From the NCBI GenBank assembly GCA_029856295.1, contig JAHQWS010000328.1, positions 1 through 12,708 on the forward strand: a DNA stretch of 12,708 nt, given 5' to 3'. The notes beneath the pieces were generated by a model, which made no database searches, had not been told where the DNA came from, and was given only the letters and a program-made list of their open reading frames with translations. Each line of letters starts with the position of its first letter. Within the stretch, counting starts at the first letter, position 1. Source of the stretch: Promethearchaeia archaeon (lineage in GTDB: Archaea > Asgardarchaeota > Lokiarchaeia > Sigyniarchaeales > SOKP01). The translations under genes and the position numbers were made by a program. Shown one piece after another: positions 1-7,779 of the stretch.

Positions 1-2
1 GT

Positions 3-122
3 ATTAATCCTATAGTTACATTAATTACATTTGGTACATCTTTAGGTCTTGGAATATTATGTTCCTTATTTTCCATAAGAAAAGTTCATAATACAGATCC
101 AGCAGTAATTTTTAGAGGGTGA
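3..122 (+). CDS. FtsX-like ABC permease, C-terminal end only
   Basis: The open frame entering from the left edge gives 39 residues ending in KVHNTDPAVIFRG, with a hydrophobic stretch (GLGILCSLFSI) just before. This matches the last transmembrane helix and tail of the next gene, which ends GVGILCSIFSINKVHRIDPAIVFKG, so the two are tandem paralogues. The start lies outside the window. The TGA stop (120-122) lies inside the purine-rich ribosome site of the next gene, so the two are co-transcribed and probably translationally coupled. The likely role is one half of a heterodimeric MacB/LolCE/HrtB-like exporter permease. Identification rests mainly on similarity to the downstream paralogue. Confidence 0.8.
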   Translation: MNPIVTLITFGTSLGLGILCSLFSIRKVHNTDPAVIFRG

Positions 123-129
123 GAGAAAA

Positions 130-1263
130 ATGGTTAATTTAACGATAAAGGATTTATTCCATAAAAAGGGGAAATTTATAATGATACTATTGGGCCTATC
201 TGTTAGCATGTTTCTTGTTCAGTATAGTGCTGGAATGTATAACGGGGTCTTAGTTCAATCTACAGATCCTCTGGATAGGTTCGATTTCAATTTATGGGTT
301 AAGACGGAAGGTGATGACAATTTTTTTGCTGGAGATCGTATTAATGATACCACATATGAGAGAATTAAAAATATGGGCGATGTAGATGAGGTGGAGCGAT
401 TAATTTATGTTGATGCGAATTTTGAAACTGAAGATTATGTTGCTGGGATTACACTCATTGGTTACGAACTTGATAGTGATAGAATAGAACCCTGGGATAT
501 CATAAAGGGAGATGTTGATGATTTAGACGAGGAAAATACGATTATTGTTGATGAAAGCATAAAAGGTAACTTTCCTAATTTACAGATCGGAGATAAGGTA
601 GATGTAGGAGATGTTGAGATGGAGGTTGTTGGATTTTGTAGAAACGCGAGATTTATGTTTGAATCTTTTGCATGGGCATCTATAGAATCTGCTCAAAATG
701 CATACCCATATTTAGGAAATTGGAGTACTTCACTTGGTATTGAACTTGAAGATGATTATGACATGGATGATTTACAAGATGATTTAGATGAAATGTATGA
801 TCTTGAACTAATTGAAGAACTTGAAGTTTTTACAAAACAGGAACTTAAGGAAAATACACATGATATGATTATTAACGAAGGAGGCTTAGGTGGAGCAATT
901 TATATTTTGGTTGGATTGGGTTTTTTTGTAGCAATGATAATCATATCCGTTGTAATGTATCAAACAATACAAGAGAAAATCCCCGAATTCGGAACACTCA
1001 AAGCTATAGGTGCAAGTAAAGGATTCATAAATAAAATGCTATTTGGTCAAGTCTTTATAATAATAACTTTAAGTTTTATTATAGGTACTGTATTAGCTTT
1101 GATATTCGGCGCTGTAGGAGGAGGTGCAGGAATACCAATATTAATTGATGTTTTTGCTTCAATAGGTGTTTATTTTGCTTATCTGGGAGTAGGGATCCTA
1201 TGTTCCATATTTTCCATAAACAAGGTGCACAGAATAGATCCTGCAATTGTATTTAAAGGTTAG
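130..1263 (+). CDS. FtsX/MacB-type ABC transporter permease
   Basis: A 377-residue membrane protein with the FtsX-family layout. One N-terminal helix (about 17-40) is followed by an external domain of about 210 residues that is unusually acidic near its end (about 205-225, many Asp/Glu). Three C-terminal helices follow (about 254-280, 306-333, 336-364). The segment EKIPEFGTLKAIGAS after the second helix is the typical cytoplasmic coupling motif of this family. The single external domain and 1+3 helix topology fit the MacB/DevC/HrtB branch. The start ATG sits 3-6 bases after a GGGTGAGAG purine tract that overlaps the stop of the previous gene. It forms an operon with the ATPase at 1299 or 1311 and the 2TM-repeat protein at 2017. 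The substrate cannot be told from sequence; lipids, peptides, heme and drugs are all handled by relatives. Confidence 0.9.
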   Translation: MVNLTIKDLFHKKGKFIMILLGLSVSMFLVQYSAGMYNGVLVQSTDPLDRFDFNLWVKTEGDDNFFAGDRINDTTYERIKNMGDVDEVERLIYVDANFETEDYVAGITLIGYELDSDRIEPWDIIKGDVDDLDEENTIIVDESIKGNFPNLQIGDKVDVGDVEMEVVGFCRNARFMFESFAWASIESAQNAYPYLGNWSTSLGIELEDDYDMDDLQDDLDEMYDLELIEELEVFTKQELKENTHDMIINEGGLGGAIYILVGLGFFVAMIIISVVMYQTIQEKIPEFGTLKAIGASKGFINKMLFGQVFIIITLSFIIGTVLALIFGAVGGGAGIPILIDVFASIGVYFAYLGVGILCSIFSINKVHRIDPAIVFKG

Positions 1264-1298
1264 AAAAACTAAATGAAAAAAAATAAAATAAGAATAAA

Positions 1299-2006
1299 GT
1301 GAATAAAAAAATGAGTAATAATGGTGTTATAGTTAAGCTGGAAGAAATTTCTAAACATTATGACCTTGGAGAGGTTGTAGTAAAAGCGTTAAGAAAATCA
1401 AACCTCCAAATGAAAGAAGGTGAGGTTGCATTATTGATGGGGCCTAGTGGAGCAGGAAAAACCACTTTATTATCTGTAATGGGATTGCTTTTACGCCCTA
1501 CGACTGGTAAGATCCACTTCGCTGACAATACCTACGATAGTAAGACTAGACAAAAAATTTTAACAGACACGCGCAGAAAATCCATAGGGTTTATCTTTCA
1601 AGCATTTAATTTAGTTAAATCATTAACCGTAATACAAAACGTTGAAATCATGTATAAAATTGGTAAACTTGAAAAAACGGGTTACAAAGAAAAATGCAAA
1701 GAAATCTTAGAGATGCTTAAAATGGGACATAGATTAGATCACCTTCCAAAAAATTTAAGTGGTGGTGAAAGACAGCGGGTTGCCATTGCTCGAGCGTTAA
1801 TTAATGATCCTGACTTAATCATGGCTGATGAGCCTACTGGTAATCTTGACTCTGAAAATGGGAGAAATATTGGTGAATATTTTAAACAAATTGCAAAAGA
1901 AAGGGGAACAACTATTTTAATCGCAACACACGATGACAGACTCAAATTTTGCGCTGATCGAATAATCCGAATGGAAGATGGAAACATCTTAAACCATGAT
2001 CATTAG
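1299..2006 (+). CDS. ABC transporter ATPase, LolD/MacB type
   Basis: A 235-residue nucleotide-binding subunit with every expected motif: Walker A GPSGAGKTT (48-56), Q-loop Gln at about 101 (FIFQAFNL), signature LSGGERQRVAIARAL (153-167), Walker B LIMADE followed by PTGNLDS (173-185), and the switch His at about 211 (IATHDD). The signature and the PTGNLDS segment are typical of the LolD/MacB/FtsE group, which pairs with FtsX-type permeases such as the two genes just upstream. The GTG at 1299 gives the longest frame. The ATG at 1311 (MSNNGVIVKLEE) is an equally good start, and neither has a clear ribosome site. The stop lies 10 bases before the preferred ATG of the next gene. Confidence 0.93.
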   Translation: MNKKMSNNGVIVKLEEISKHYDLGEVVVKALRKSNLQMKEGEVALLMGPSGAGKTTLLSVMGLLLRPTTGKIHFADNTYDSKTRQKILTDTRRKSIGFIFQAFNLVKSLTVIQNVEIMYKIGKLEKTGYKEKCKEILEMLKMGHRLDHLPKNLSGGERQRVAIARALINDPDLIMADEPTGNLDSENGRNIGEYFKQIAKERGTTILIATHDDRLKFCADRIIRMEDGNILNHDH

Positions 2007-2016
2007 AGGTAAAAAG

Positions 2017-3768
2017 ATGAGTGACGAAGAGATAGAAGTACATAGAAATTGGTTTTTAAGATTATTGACAAATAGGATTGTGTATGCTTTACACTTATTT
2101 ACCTATGTCATGGTAAGTGGTTTACTTATTATGATTTGGTTAGTAAGCTGGACGGTTACTGGACTAACTTTCTTCTGGCCATTCCATCCAATATTCGGAT
2201 GGGGTTTTGGTATGGGGTTTCACGCCTTAACATACATAATGTATAATGATAAATCCGAATATCTTACATACGTTAGAGAACAGTCAAAATATATAATGGC
2301 CTTCATTTATCACACATTTTTCTATATTTCAATAAACCTCTACCTATTTTTGATAAACCTAATCGACTTAACTTTCATTTGGTTTACTTGGTCATTGGGT
2401 ATGTGGGGGATTGCCTATGTGTACCATGCAATAGGGTATTTTACCTGGAATAAAATTTTTGACGATCAATGGAAAAAACTACGTCCAAAACATGAGGATT
2501 TTTCAAAGAAAAGATTAAAGCACGAGATAATAGTTAAAATTGGCAATTTTTGGATGCTTTTAGTTCATTTTACATATTATATTGTTACTTTCATAATAGT
2601 AAACATATATGTATTTGTTGGAACAGGTTTAGGAGAACTAGCAGTCCTTATAATAGCAGAAATATTCTTATCATGGGGGATATTTTTAGCCTGGCATGCG
2701 TTTGGGTATATCCTTTTTTATCACGTAGAAACTATTAAAGCCGTAGTGAAAGGTTTTATACTGCACATTACATTTTATGTACTACTCAATGTACAGATAG
2801 TTATGGGGTATCTTATTTTTTCAAGATATTATGAATTTTTTCCATGGGAAGCAATCATCTATCTGCTGCTTATATCCGCTGTTGGGATTCTTATTCATGC
2901 CTTGATTACGGCTAAATGGGATTATTTCCTAGAGAGTGCCCAGACAAAGGTCAGAATAAAATATGGAGATGACATTCATAAAGATGATGTGCGTTTACTA
3001 GCAAAGAGAGTAATCTTCTGGAGATGGTCCTTAGTAACTCATTTCTTAATATACCTAGTTGCCTTGGTTATTATTGGTGTAAATATCGCAAATCGAGGGG
3101 TAGACCTTTTGTTATTAATCCACCCGGCTATGGGATGGGGAATAGGCGTTGCTTTACATGCCGCGATTTATTATATAAATTTGAAACCGGTAAAAGGTTT
3201 TTTCTCTATTACAGCTTTGCTTCATGTGACAGTTTACATTATGACCAGCATATATCTTGTTATCCTTAATGTTTTATTTCTTCCAGGGGCCCCTTGGAGT
3301 CTTTTTGCTATATTGGGATGGGGAATCGGTGTAGGAATCCATCTTTTAATAATGTACTCAACAAGAAAAAGAATATTCGTTATAGAGGAAAAAGTACCTA
3401 AAAAAGAGATGGCGTGGAAGTGGTCATTCATAATCCACTTTTTTATCTACATCATTTGCTTGGGAATCATTGGTATTGCTCTTGCAGTTCAAGGTCAAAA
3501 CATGCTGTTACTGATCCATCCCACAATGGGTTGGCTTATCGGGGTTGCATTTCACGGGGCTATCTATATTGTAGTCAAGAAACCTATAAAGGATTTTTTG
3601 TCTTGGTCGGCTTTTCTACATTTAACAGTTTACATTGTTACAAGCGCATATTTAGTAATTCTCAACGCTTTGTTTTCTCCCGAGTACCCTTGGAGTGCAA
3701 TCGCGATTGCAGGATGGGGAATCGGAATAGGATTACATATACTACTAGCATACTTAACTAAAAAGTGA
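2017..3768 (+). CDS. Integral membrane protein of eight tandem 2TM (PF13239-like) units
   Basis: The ATG at 2017 is preferred over the in-frame ATG at 1996 because an AGAGGT ribosome site (2005-2010) sits 6 bases before it and avoids overlap with the ATPase gene. The 583-residue product is about 16 helices arranged as eight helix-loop-helix units. Each has His-x3-Tyr in the first helix (H26, H99, H184, H250, H342, H403, H474, H535) and a His in the second (H69, H137, H227, H294, H381, H442, H513, H574). Seven of eight carry a Trp exactly seven residues before the second His, within G-W-G-like motifs. Units 1, 5 and 7 add an H-P before it. This matches the 2TM domain known as the membrane part of some sensor kinases, but here there is no kinase or other soluble domain. 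Units 5-6 and 7-8 are a 132-residue tandem duplication. Function is unknown; the operon suggests a partner of the ABC exporter. Confidence 0.85.
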   Translation: MSDEEIEVHRNWFLRLLTNRIVYALHLFTYVMVSGLLIMIWLVSWTVTGLTFFWPFHPIFGWGFGMGFHALTYIMYNDKSEYLTYVREQSKYIMAFIYHTFFYISINLYLFLINLIDLTFIWFTWSLGMWGIAYVYHAIGYFTWNKIFDDQWKKLRPKHEDFSKKRLKHEIIVKIGNFWMLLVHFTYYIVTFIIVNIYVFVGTGLGELAVLIIAEIFLSWGIFLAWHAFGYILFYHVETIKAVVKGFILHITFYVLLNVQIVMGYLIFSRYYEFFPWEAIIYLLLISAVGILIHALITAKWDYFLESAQTKVRIKYGDDIHKDDVRLLAKRVIFWRWSLVTHFLIYLVALVIIGVNIANRGVDLLLLIHPAMGWGIGVALHAAIYYINLKPVKGFFSITALLHVTVYIMTSIYLVILNVLFLPGAPWSLFAILGWGIGVGIHLLIMYSTRKRIFVIEEKVPKKEMAWKWSFIIHFFIYIICLGIIGIALAVQGQNMLLLIHPTMGWLIGVAFHGAIYIVVKKPIKDFLSWSAFLHLTVYIVTSAYLVILNALFSPEYPWSAIAIAGWGIGIGLHILLAYLTKK

Positions 3769-3786
3769 GAAATTTCTAATTCAATA

Positions 3787-3796
3787 TTTTTTTTTT
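3787..3796 (+). terminator. T-tract terminator after the ABC/2TM operon
   Basis: Ten consecutive T begin 18 bases after the stop of the 2TM-repeat gene and are followed by AATTTAT. Archaeal RNA polymerase terminates at such U-rich runs without needing a hairpin. The next gene is on the opposite strand, so a plus-strand end is expected here. Confidence 0.6.
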
Positions 3797-3807
3797 AATT
3801 TATAATG

Positions 3808-4221
3808 TTATTCACTTTGACTTAATAAAAGTAGCATTTTTTTTAGAATGAGCAACTTCCTAAGACCCCTTACTTTCACCTTACCTGTTAAAATTTTTAA
3901 ACCTAACTTAGACATCGGCAATCTATTCATTGCTAAAGCTAAATATGTTTGTGCATCCATTGCCAGTAGAGAGTCCCAACCTACATTCTTCTTTTTTAAA
4001 TTCTCTTTTGGCTTGTTTGGAATGCTTTCAACTCTTAAAACGCCATTCTTTATAATAATAAGCGCGGCAAAATTCAGATTTATAGCATTTAAGAGGATTT
4101 TTATATCAGTTTTAGCAAATTGTTCCTTAAACTTCTGGTTTTCGTTTAATGGAAGGAGTCCACTTGCAATTAATCCCGCAAAGCCTCTAATCCTTTCCTT
4201 TTCTAATTTTGTTTCGGACAT
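3808..4221 (-). CDS. SCP2-like (sterol carrier protein-2 fold) lipid-binding protein
   Basis: A 137-residue cytosolic protein. The central and C-terminal parts fit the SCP2 fold: a beta strand pair (NFAALIIIKNGVLRVES, about 50-66), the segment GWDSLLAMDAQTYLALAMNR (81-100) corresponding to the domain's conserved D-x-T/Y helix region, and the basic GKVKVRGLRKLLIL stretch followed by a Leu-rich helix (113-132) that lines the lipid pocket. No signal peptide or membrane anchor is present. It is short, a stand-alone domain rather than a fusion to a thiolase or dehydrogenase. A TATA-like box lies about 41 bases upstream, so it is probably transcribed by itself. Its role would be binding fatty acyl-CoA or another lipid. 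A 161-codon frame on the other strand overlaps it, but its residue make-up (Phe/Ser-rich, no motif) marks it as a shadow. Confidence 0.7.
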   Translation of the reverse strand: MSETKLEKERIRGFAGLIASGLLPLNENQKFKEQFAKTDIKILLNAINLNFAALIIIKNGVLRVESIPNKPKENLKKKNVGWDSLLAMDAQTYLALAMNRLPMSKLGLKILTGKVKVRGLRKLLILKKMLLLLSQSE

Positions 4222-4257
4222 AAAATCTAAAATAAGAGATTATATTGATTTTAATAT

Positions 4258-4277
4258 TCCTTTTATAAATAACTTTC
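4258..4277 (-). promoter_or_regulatory. BRE/TATA-like promoter of the SCP2-like gene
   Basis: Read on the minus strand, GAAAG is followed by TTATTTATAAAA, resembling an archaeal BRE plus TATA box. The TATA centre is about 44 bases from the ATG at 4221. Transcription would therefore start near 4240 and leave a leader of about 20 bases. No strong ribosome site is visible in that leader. Confidence 0.45.
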
Positions 4278-4353
4278 TTCTTAAAGATATAAAAAAGTAT
4301 AGGAAACCAAGAAAAAGTACTTTAAAATTTTAATCTTAATTCTTAAATATAAA

Positions 4354-4908
4354 TTACATTTGTAGAGCAGACCACGCTAGCGCCTCCAGATCATTATTAG
4401 GATTAGATTCGACAAACGAACGATATACTTGACCTAGAGGATTAGTAATTTGCAAGGGATCTTTGGCCAATAAAGCGTCAGCTATGAATTGTAGGTCCTT
4501 AATCTCTTCAGTTTTGTTGCCAATTCCATCCATAATCACTGAAGTGAGTCTATCTCTGTTATGACCCAGCAAATGAACTATTATGAAAGCCCCCATAGAG
4601 TAGCCGAAGATGTCAGCCTTGGAAATGCTGAGATGATCTATCAAGTGGATGAAATCCTGAGCCATGACACTATAACTATAGACTTTTTGGTCGTAAGGTT
4701 TATCGCTCTTACCATGACCTCGACAATCTAGTGCAATAACCTGTCTTACTGATTGAAGAACCTCCACCCATCCCGTGTCTACCCAATTTTGTTTTAAATC
4801 AGCGCCCCAGCCGTGTACCAGGATTAAGGGCTTCCCCTGACCAAAAGTCTCATAATAAATCTGCAAGCCATCTGATTCAAAGAACCCTGAAGAGGTATTT
4901 GTTGTCAT
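4354..4908 (-). pseudogene. Alpha/beta hydrolase, truncated at the 3' end
   Basis: The 184-residue product has the front half of an alpha/beta hydrolase: oxyanion-hole motif HGWG (about 32-35), DCRGHGKSDKP (about 61-71), and the nucleophile elbow GYSMG with its Ser at about 104. The frame ends at ALAWSALQM, in the cap region. A full enzyme of this family needs roughly 70-90 more residues carrying the catalytic Asp and the final His, which are absent. None of the three minus-strand frames below 4354 continues the domain. Lacking two of three catalytic residues, it is probably inactive, hence the pseudogene call, although the ORF is intact. It starts 2 bases after the oxidase stop, so it was the last gene of that operon. 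Its base composition (about 42-45% G+C in sampled 60-base lines) is above most neighbouring lines sampled. Confidence 0.75.
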
Positions 4909-4910
4909 GT

Positions 4911-6494
4911 TTAACTTTTTTCCTTACTTTCTTCCTGAGCTGAAATATAAAAGCCACTATCAGCAATTTCATTCGGATCAAATGCTTGTTTTATTTTTCT
5001 CAGCCATATATGGTAATTTGACATATGTGGTCCAAAAAGTTTATGCAATTTATTACCCTCAACGAAAAATGGCGCTCCGAGATGTTTGAGTAAATCCATC
5101 TGATTACTTGCTTCCATATACTCCGCCATTCCTTCCACACTACTTTGATCTGTTTGGTCAAACATAGTGGGGGACTCTACGTGAAAGTAGTGCCCCGATT
5201 CGTAGGAGGTCATCCAGTGACCCTCACCGAAATCGTTGGCAATCACTTCTTTCTTGATGTATTTCTTTTTCATTGGAATATTCTTTTTGGTGCTTCGGAG
5301 GCACACAGCAGCAGTATCACAGACTCCTTTAGTGCTTTGAAATCCGCCAGTGGCAATGAAACCGTGAAGGCCAAGATTCGATCTAAGTGCTTCTGCGTAA
5401 AAAATAGGATTGGGTGTATACAAGGTTCCAATTATGTCATTTAATTTCATCTCATCTAAAATCATACCCATTACTTTTTGTTTGTACTCAAATTCCCGCT
5501 GTGTTCGTGCTGTTATGATAACGACCAGGGGAACCTTCATGCTCCCTATAGCCATTTTGTCCATTAAATCTTCAATACTAGTGGCAAATATTGCCATTAC
5601 TGCAAAACCCGACATAAAGCTGCACATAAATGAAATTTCCTCTTCCTCTATTCGTAGCATTGCTTTTTCGAGATATTTAAAAGTTCCACAATCCATAACA
5701 TATACTCTCATAAAATCAGGAATGTCAAAATCATAATCAGGAGAACAACCGTCTAACTTAAATTCAGTACTACATGGATATGGAAAAAGTTTAACAGCAA
5801 CTCTTGTAAAAACTCCGATGCCCGACTTCGCGCCAGCCCACCCTCTCATAATTCCTCTCAGACTAGGTCCCGGACCATCACCATTATACCAATTACGGTT
5901 ATTTTTAAGCCCAAGAGAACCTAATCTCATAATTTCTCCATCGGGTAATACCCATTCAACACCTAAGACATTTCTTGCACTATGACCGGTAGAAGGAGAG
6001 GTAAATCCCGGACCATTCATGCTAGTTGCACTTGCAAGAGGTGAAACTTGAGGGCCCGCACCTGGCATGTGGCAATTGAGGCCATGTTTCATAATTTCTA
6101 ATTGTAATTGCGCCCCGCTTACATATGGTTCTACAACCGCATAGAGATTTTTGGCATCAATTTTTACAATTTTATTCATTCTTCGTAAGTCAATAATTAT
6201 CGAATTGTCTGTAGAAGGTTGATTCCATGGCCCTAAGCCAGTTGATTGCGCCTTGAATTTTATGCCATATTTATTGCATAATTTTACAATTTGTGCCACT
6301 TCTTCTGTGGATGAAGGTAAGACTACAGCCTTAGGAATAGGTGAAAAAGGGATAGGTTCTTTTCCTTCCATATAATTAAATATTTCCATGCACCAATTAT
6401 AAGCATATGCATTTGTCATAATTTCTCCATCATCTATATTGTCTTTACCAACTACTTCAACAAATTCTTTTAAAATCTCTTTATCTAACGCCAT
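4911..6494 (-). CDS. FAD-linked oxidase/dehydrogenase, GlcD-like (copy A)
   Basis: A 527-residue protein of the FAD_binding_4 (PCMH/vanillyl-alcohol oxidase-like) family. PKAVVLPSSTEEVAQIVKLC (54-73) is the usual entry to the FAD domain. GLGPWNQPSTDNSIIIDL (86-103) holds the FAD-diphosphate loop and the strand after it. GAGPQVSPLASATSMNGPGF (145-164) and NVLGVEWVLPDGEIMRLGS (175-193) are the second FAD-contact region. The C terminus has the family's DPN motif (FDPNEIADSGFY). It probably oxidises an organic acid or alcohol and hands electrons to the Fe-S partner encoded immediately upstream. That gene's TAA directly abuts this ATG, and GGAGG lies 8 bases before the start, within the partner's coding sequence. 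The substrate is not predictable. A relic of a second copy lies at 8000-8098. Confidence 0.9.
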   Translation of the reverse strand: MALDKEILKEFVEVVGKDNIDDGEIMTNAYAYNWCMEIFNYMEGKEPIPFSPIPKAVVLPSSTEEVAQIVKLCNKYGIKFKAQSTGLGPWNQPSTDNSIIIDLRRMNKIVKIDAKNLYAVVEPYVSGAQLQLEIMKHGLNCHMPGAGPQVSPLASATSMNGPGFTSPSTGHSARNVLGVEWVLPDGEIMRLGSLGLKNNRNWYNGDGPGPSLRGIMRGWAGAKSGIGVFTRVAVKLFPYPCSTEFKLDGCSPDYDFDIPDFMRVYVMDCGTFKYLEKAMLRIEEEEISFMCSFMSGFAVMAIFATSIEDLMDKMAIGSMKVPLVVIITARTQREFEYKQKVMGMILDEMKLNDIIGTLYTPNPIFYAEALRSNLGLHGFIATGGFQSTKGVCDTAAVCLRSTKKNIPMKKKYIKKEVIANDFGEGHWMTSYESGHYFHVESPTMFDQTDQSSVEGMAEYMEASNQMDLLKHLGAPFFVEGNKLHKLFGPHMSNYHIWLRKIKQAFDPNEIADSGFYISAQEESKEKS

Positions 6495-7679
6495 TTAAGC
6501 AGCCTCCACCATTTTTTTTTTTAAAGCTTTCGTTTCTAAACCTAAAGCCATTAATAATAGTTCATTTATATCATAAAATTTTAACTTAGAACCACTCTCT
6601 TTGATAGCGTCTTGTAAATTTGTAGAACAGAAAGGACAGGCGGATGTTAACGCACCTGCTCCAGTGTCTTCTGCTTCTTGTATCCTATTTTTTGCAGTAG
6701 TAAGAGCAAATTCTGGAAATGCTGATTTTACTCCCGCACCAGCACCACAACAATAAGCATATTCTTTAATTCGTTCCATCTCAACGAATTTTAATCCAGG
6801 AATTTTCTTTAGAATATTCCTTGGAACATCATAAATTCCTTTAGCACCAGTTCTTTTTGGTTTTGGCGGCATATTTATAGAAACTAGAGGCATTAAATCT
6901 ACTACATCTCCGTCCCACTCTTCATAAGATTCGGCATTTCTCCCTAAATGACAAGGATCGTGATAAGTAACTGTTAAAGGAACTTCATTTGTTAATTTTA
7001 AATGCCCAGTTTCAAGTATGTCATCAAAAAATTCAACGATATGAAGCACACGGAAATTATAATTTCGATATAAAGGATAATCGACTTTAAATGTATCATA
7101 ACACCCAGCACAACTAAAAACAACAGTTTCAATACCTTTAGACTCAATTACATCAAGATTTTTATTAAGAAATTCCTTAAATGTTTTTGTATCACCTGTT
7201 CTTAAAATAGGACTCCCACAGCAAAATTCATCTTTACCTAAAATATTAAAGTGAATTTGCGCAGCATTCATAATGTGAGCAGTAGCGATTGCCATTTCTT
7301 CCCTTCTATAAGATGATGTACAGCCAACATAATATAATACTTTAGCATTTGGATCAAGTTCAATATCCTCTGGTAACCAATCCAATCGTTTTTCGTGAGG
7401 TTCATTATAAGGATTATTATTTTTCTTGACAGAATCAATATATTGTTGCTGTTTAGGCATTGGTCCGTATCCGGCATCAACCAATTTCTCCCTAAGTTTC
7501 ATAATTATCTCTAAAGGTTCTAAAGTGTTCAAAAATTTACAAGAAACGGCACATGCTCCGCATTCCGTGCATTTGTAAACGACATCGCGGAGTTCATCTG
7601 AAGGATTTATTCTGCCCATTTCAAGTAGTAAAGCTAAAATAATTTTTCCCCCTCCGCTATACGGGTGGAAATTGTACAT
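6495..7679 (-). CDS. CCG-domain Fe-S oxidoreductase (GlpC/HdrD/GlcF-like), main open frame
   Basis: From the first in-frame ATG the product is 394 residues. It has one 4Fe-4S motif, CTECGACAVSC (37-47), then two CCG domains. The first has VGCTSS, FCCGSP and SCAGC; the second has HDPCH, YCCGAG and ACPFC, close to the end. Such proteins move electrons between a flavoprotein dehydrogenase and an acceptor such as a quinone, an ETF or a disulfide, and the partner oxidase is encoded directly downstream. The ATG at 7679 is almost certainly not the natural start. The same frame continues upstream to 7760 and encodes ECKWIPQ...TTCPAID, the rest of a first Fe-S motif. The missing beginning is at 7780-7833 in another frame. 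If joined, the protein would have about 435 residues and two N-terminal clusters. As sequenced, the first cluster is split. Confidence 0.85.
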   Translation of the reverse strand: MYNFHPYSGGGKIILALLLEMGRINPSDELRDVVYKCTECGACAVSCKFLNTLEPLEIIMKLREKLVDAGYGPMPKQQQYIDSVKKNNNPYNEPHEKRLDWLPEDIELDPNAKVLYYVGCTSSYRREEMAIATAHIMNAAQIHFNILGKDEFCCGSPILRTGDTKTFKEFLNKNLDVIESKGIETVVFSCAGCYDTFKVDYPLYRNYNFRVLHIVEFFDDILETGHLKLTNEVPLTVTYHDPCHLGRNAESYEEWDGDVVDLMPLVSINMPPKPKRTGAKGIYDVPRNILKKIPGLKFVEMERIKEYAYCCGAGAGVKSAFPEFALTTAKNRIQEAEDTGAGALTSACPFCSTNLQDAIKESGSKLKFYDINELLLMALGLETKALKKKMVEAA

Positions 7680-7748
7680 ATCAATTGCTGGACAGGTAGT
7701 CGCGTACTTTTGACTTTTAATCTGAACTTGCGGTATCCACTTGCATTC

Positions 7749-7779
7749 CGAATGAAAGAATCATTTTCTATTCATTTAT
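7749..7779 (-). other. 31-bp hairpin-forming segment interrupting the Fe-S gene
   Basis: On the minus strand this segment lies between TGC-TCG and GAA-TGC and itself ends in TCG, so identical Ser codons (7782-7780 and 7751-7749) flank a 28-base gap. The RNA can form AAUGAA (7776-7771) paired with UUCAUU (7756-7751). An inner AGAA/UUCU helix (7769-7766 with 7760-7757), one bulged U and a five-base loop complete it. The in-frame stop UAG is within the hairpin. The length of 31 gives a net one-base shift. I infer that this is an insertion because removing it restores a standard Fe-S motif. Confidence 0.6.

Noticed and set aside
1996..2019. ATG at 1996 as start of the 2TM-repeat protein
   Set aside because: It overlaps the ATPase and has no ribosome site, whereas the ATG at 2017 follows AGAGGT at a good distance.
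3848..4333. A 161-codon plus-strand ORF opposite the SCP2-like gene
   Set aside because: It is Phe/Ser-rich with no recognisable motif, and the minus-strand frame has a recognisable domain, a promoter and sensible composition. It is a shadow.
5145..5736. Two plus-strand ORFs of about 100 codons inside oxidase copy A
   Set aside because: They lie opposite a strongly supported coding frame and show no domain features.
6495..7679. ATG at 7679 as the genuine start of a shorter Fe-S protein
   Set aside because: It lies immediately after CPAID of a conserved Fe-S motif still readable upstream in the same frame, and has no ribosome site. It is kept only as the minimal open frame.
7761..7775. Stop read-through (UAG as pyrrolysine or UGA as selenocysteine) to explain the Fe-S gene
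   Set aside because: Reading through the UAG stays in the wrong frame. Reading the UGA at 7763-7761 from the ATG at 7775 would give no Cys-x2-Cys before ECKW, so neither restores the cluster.
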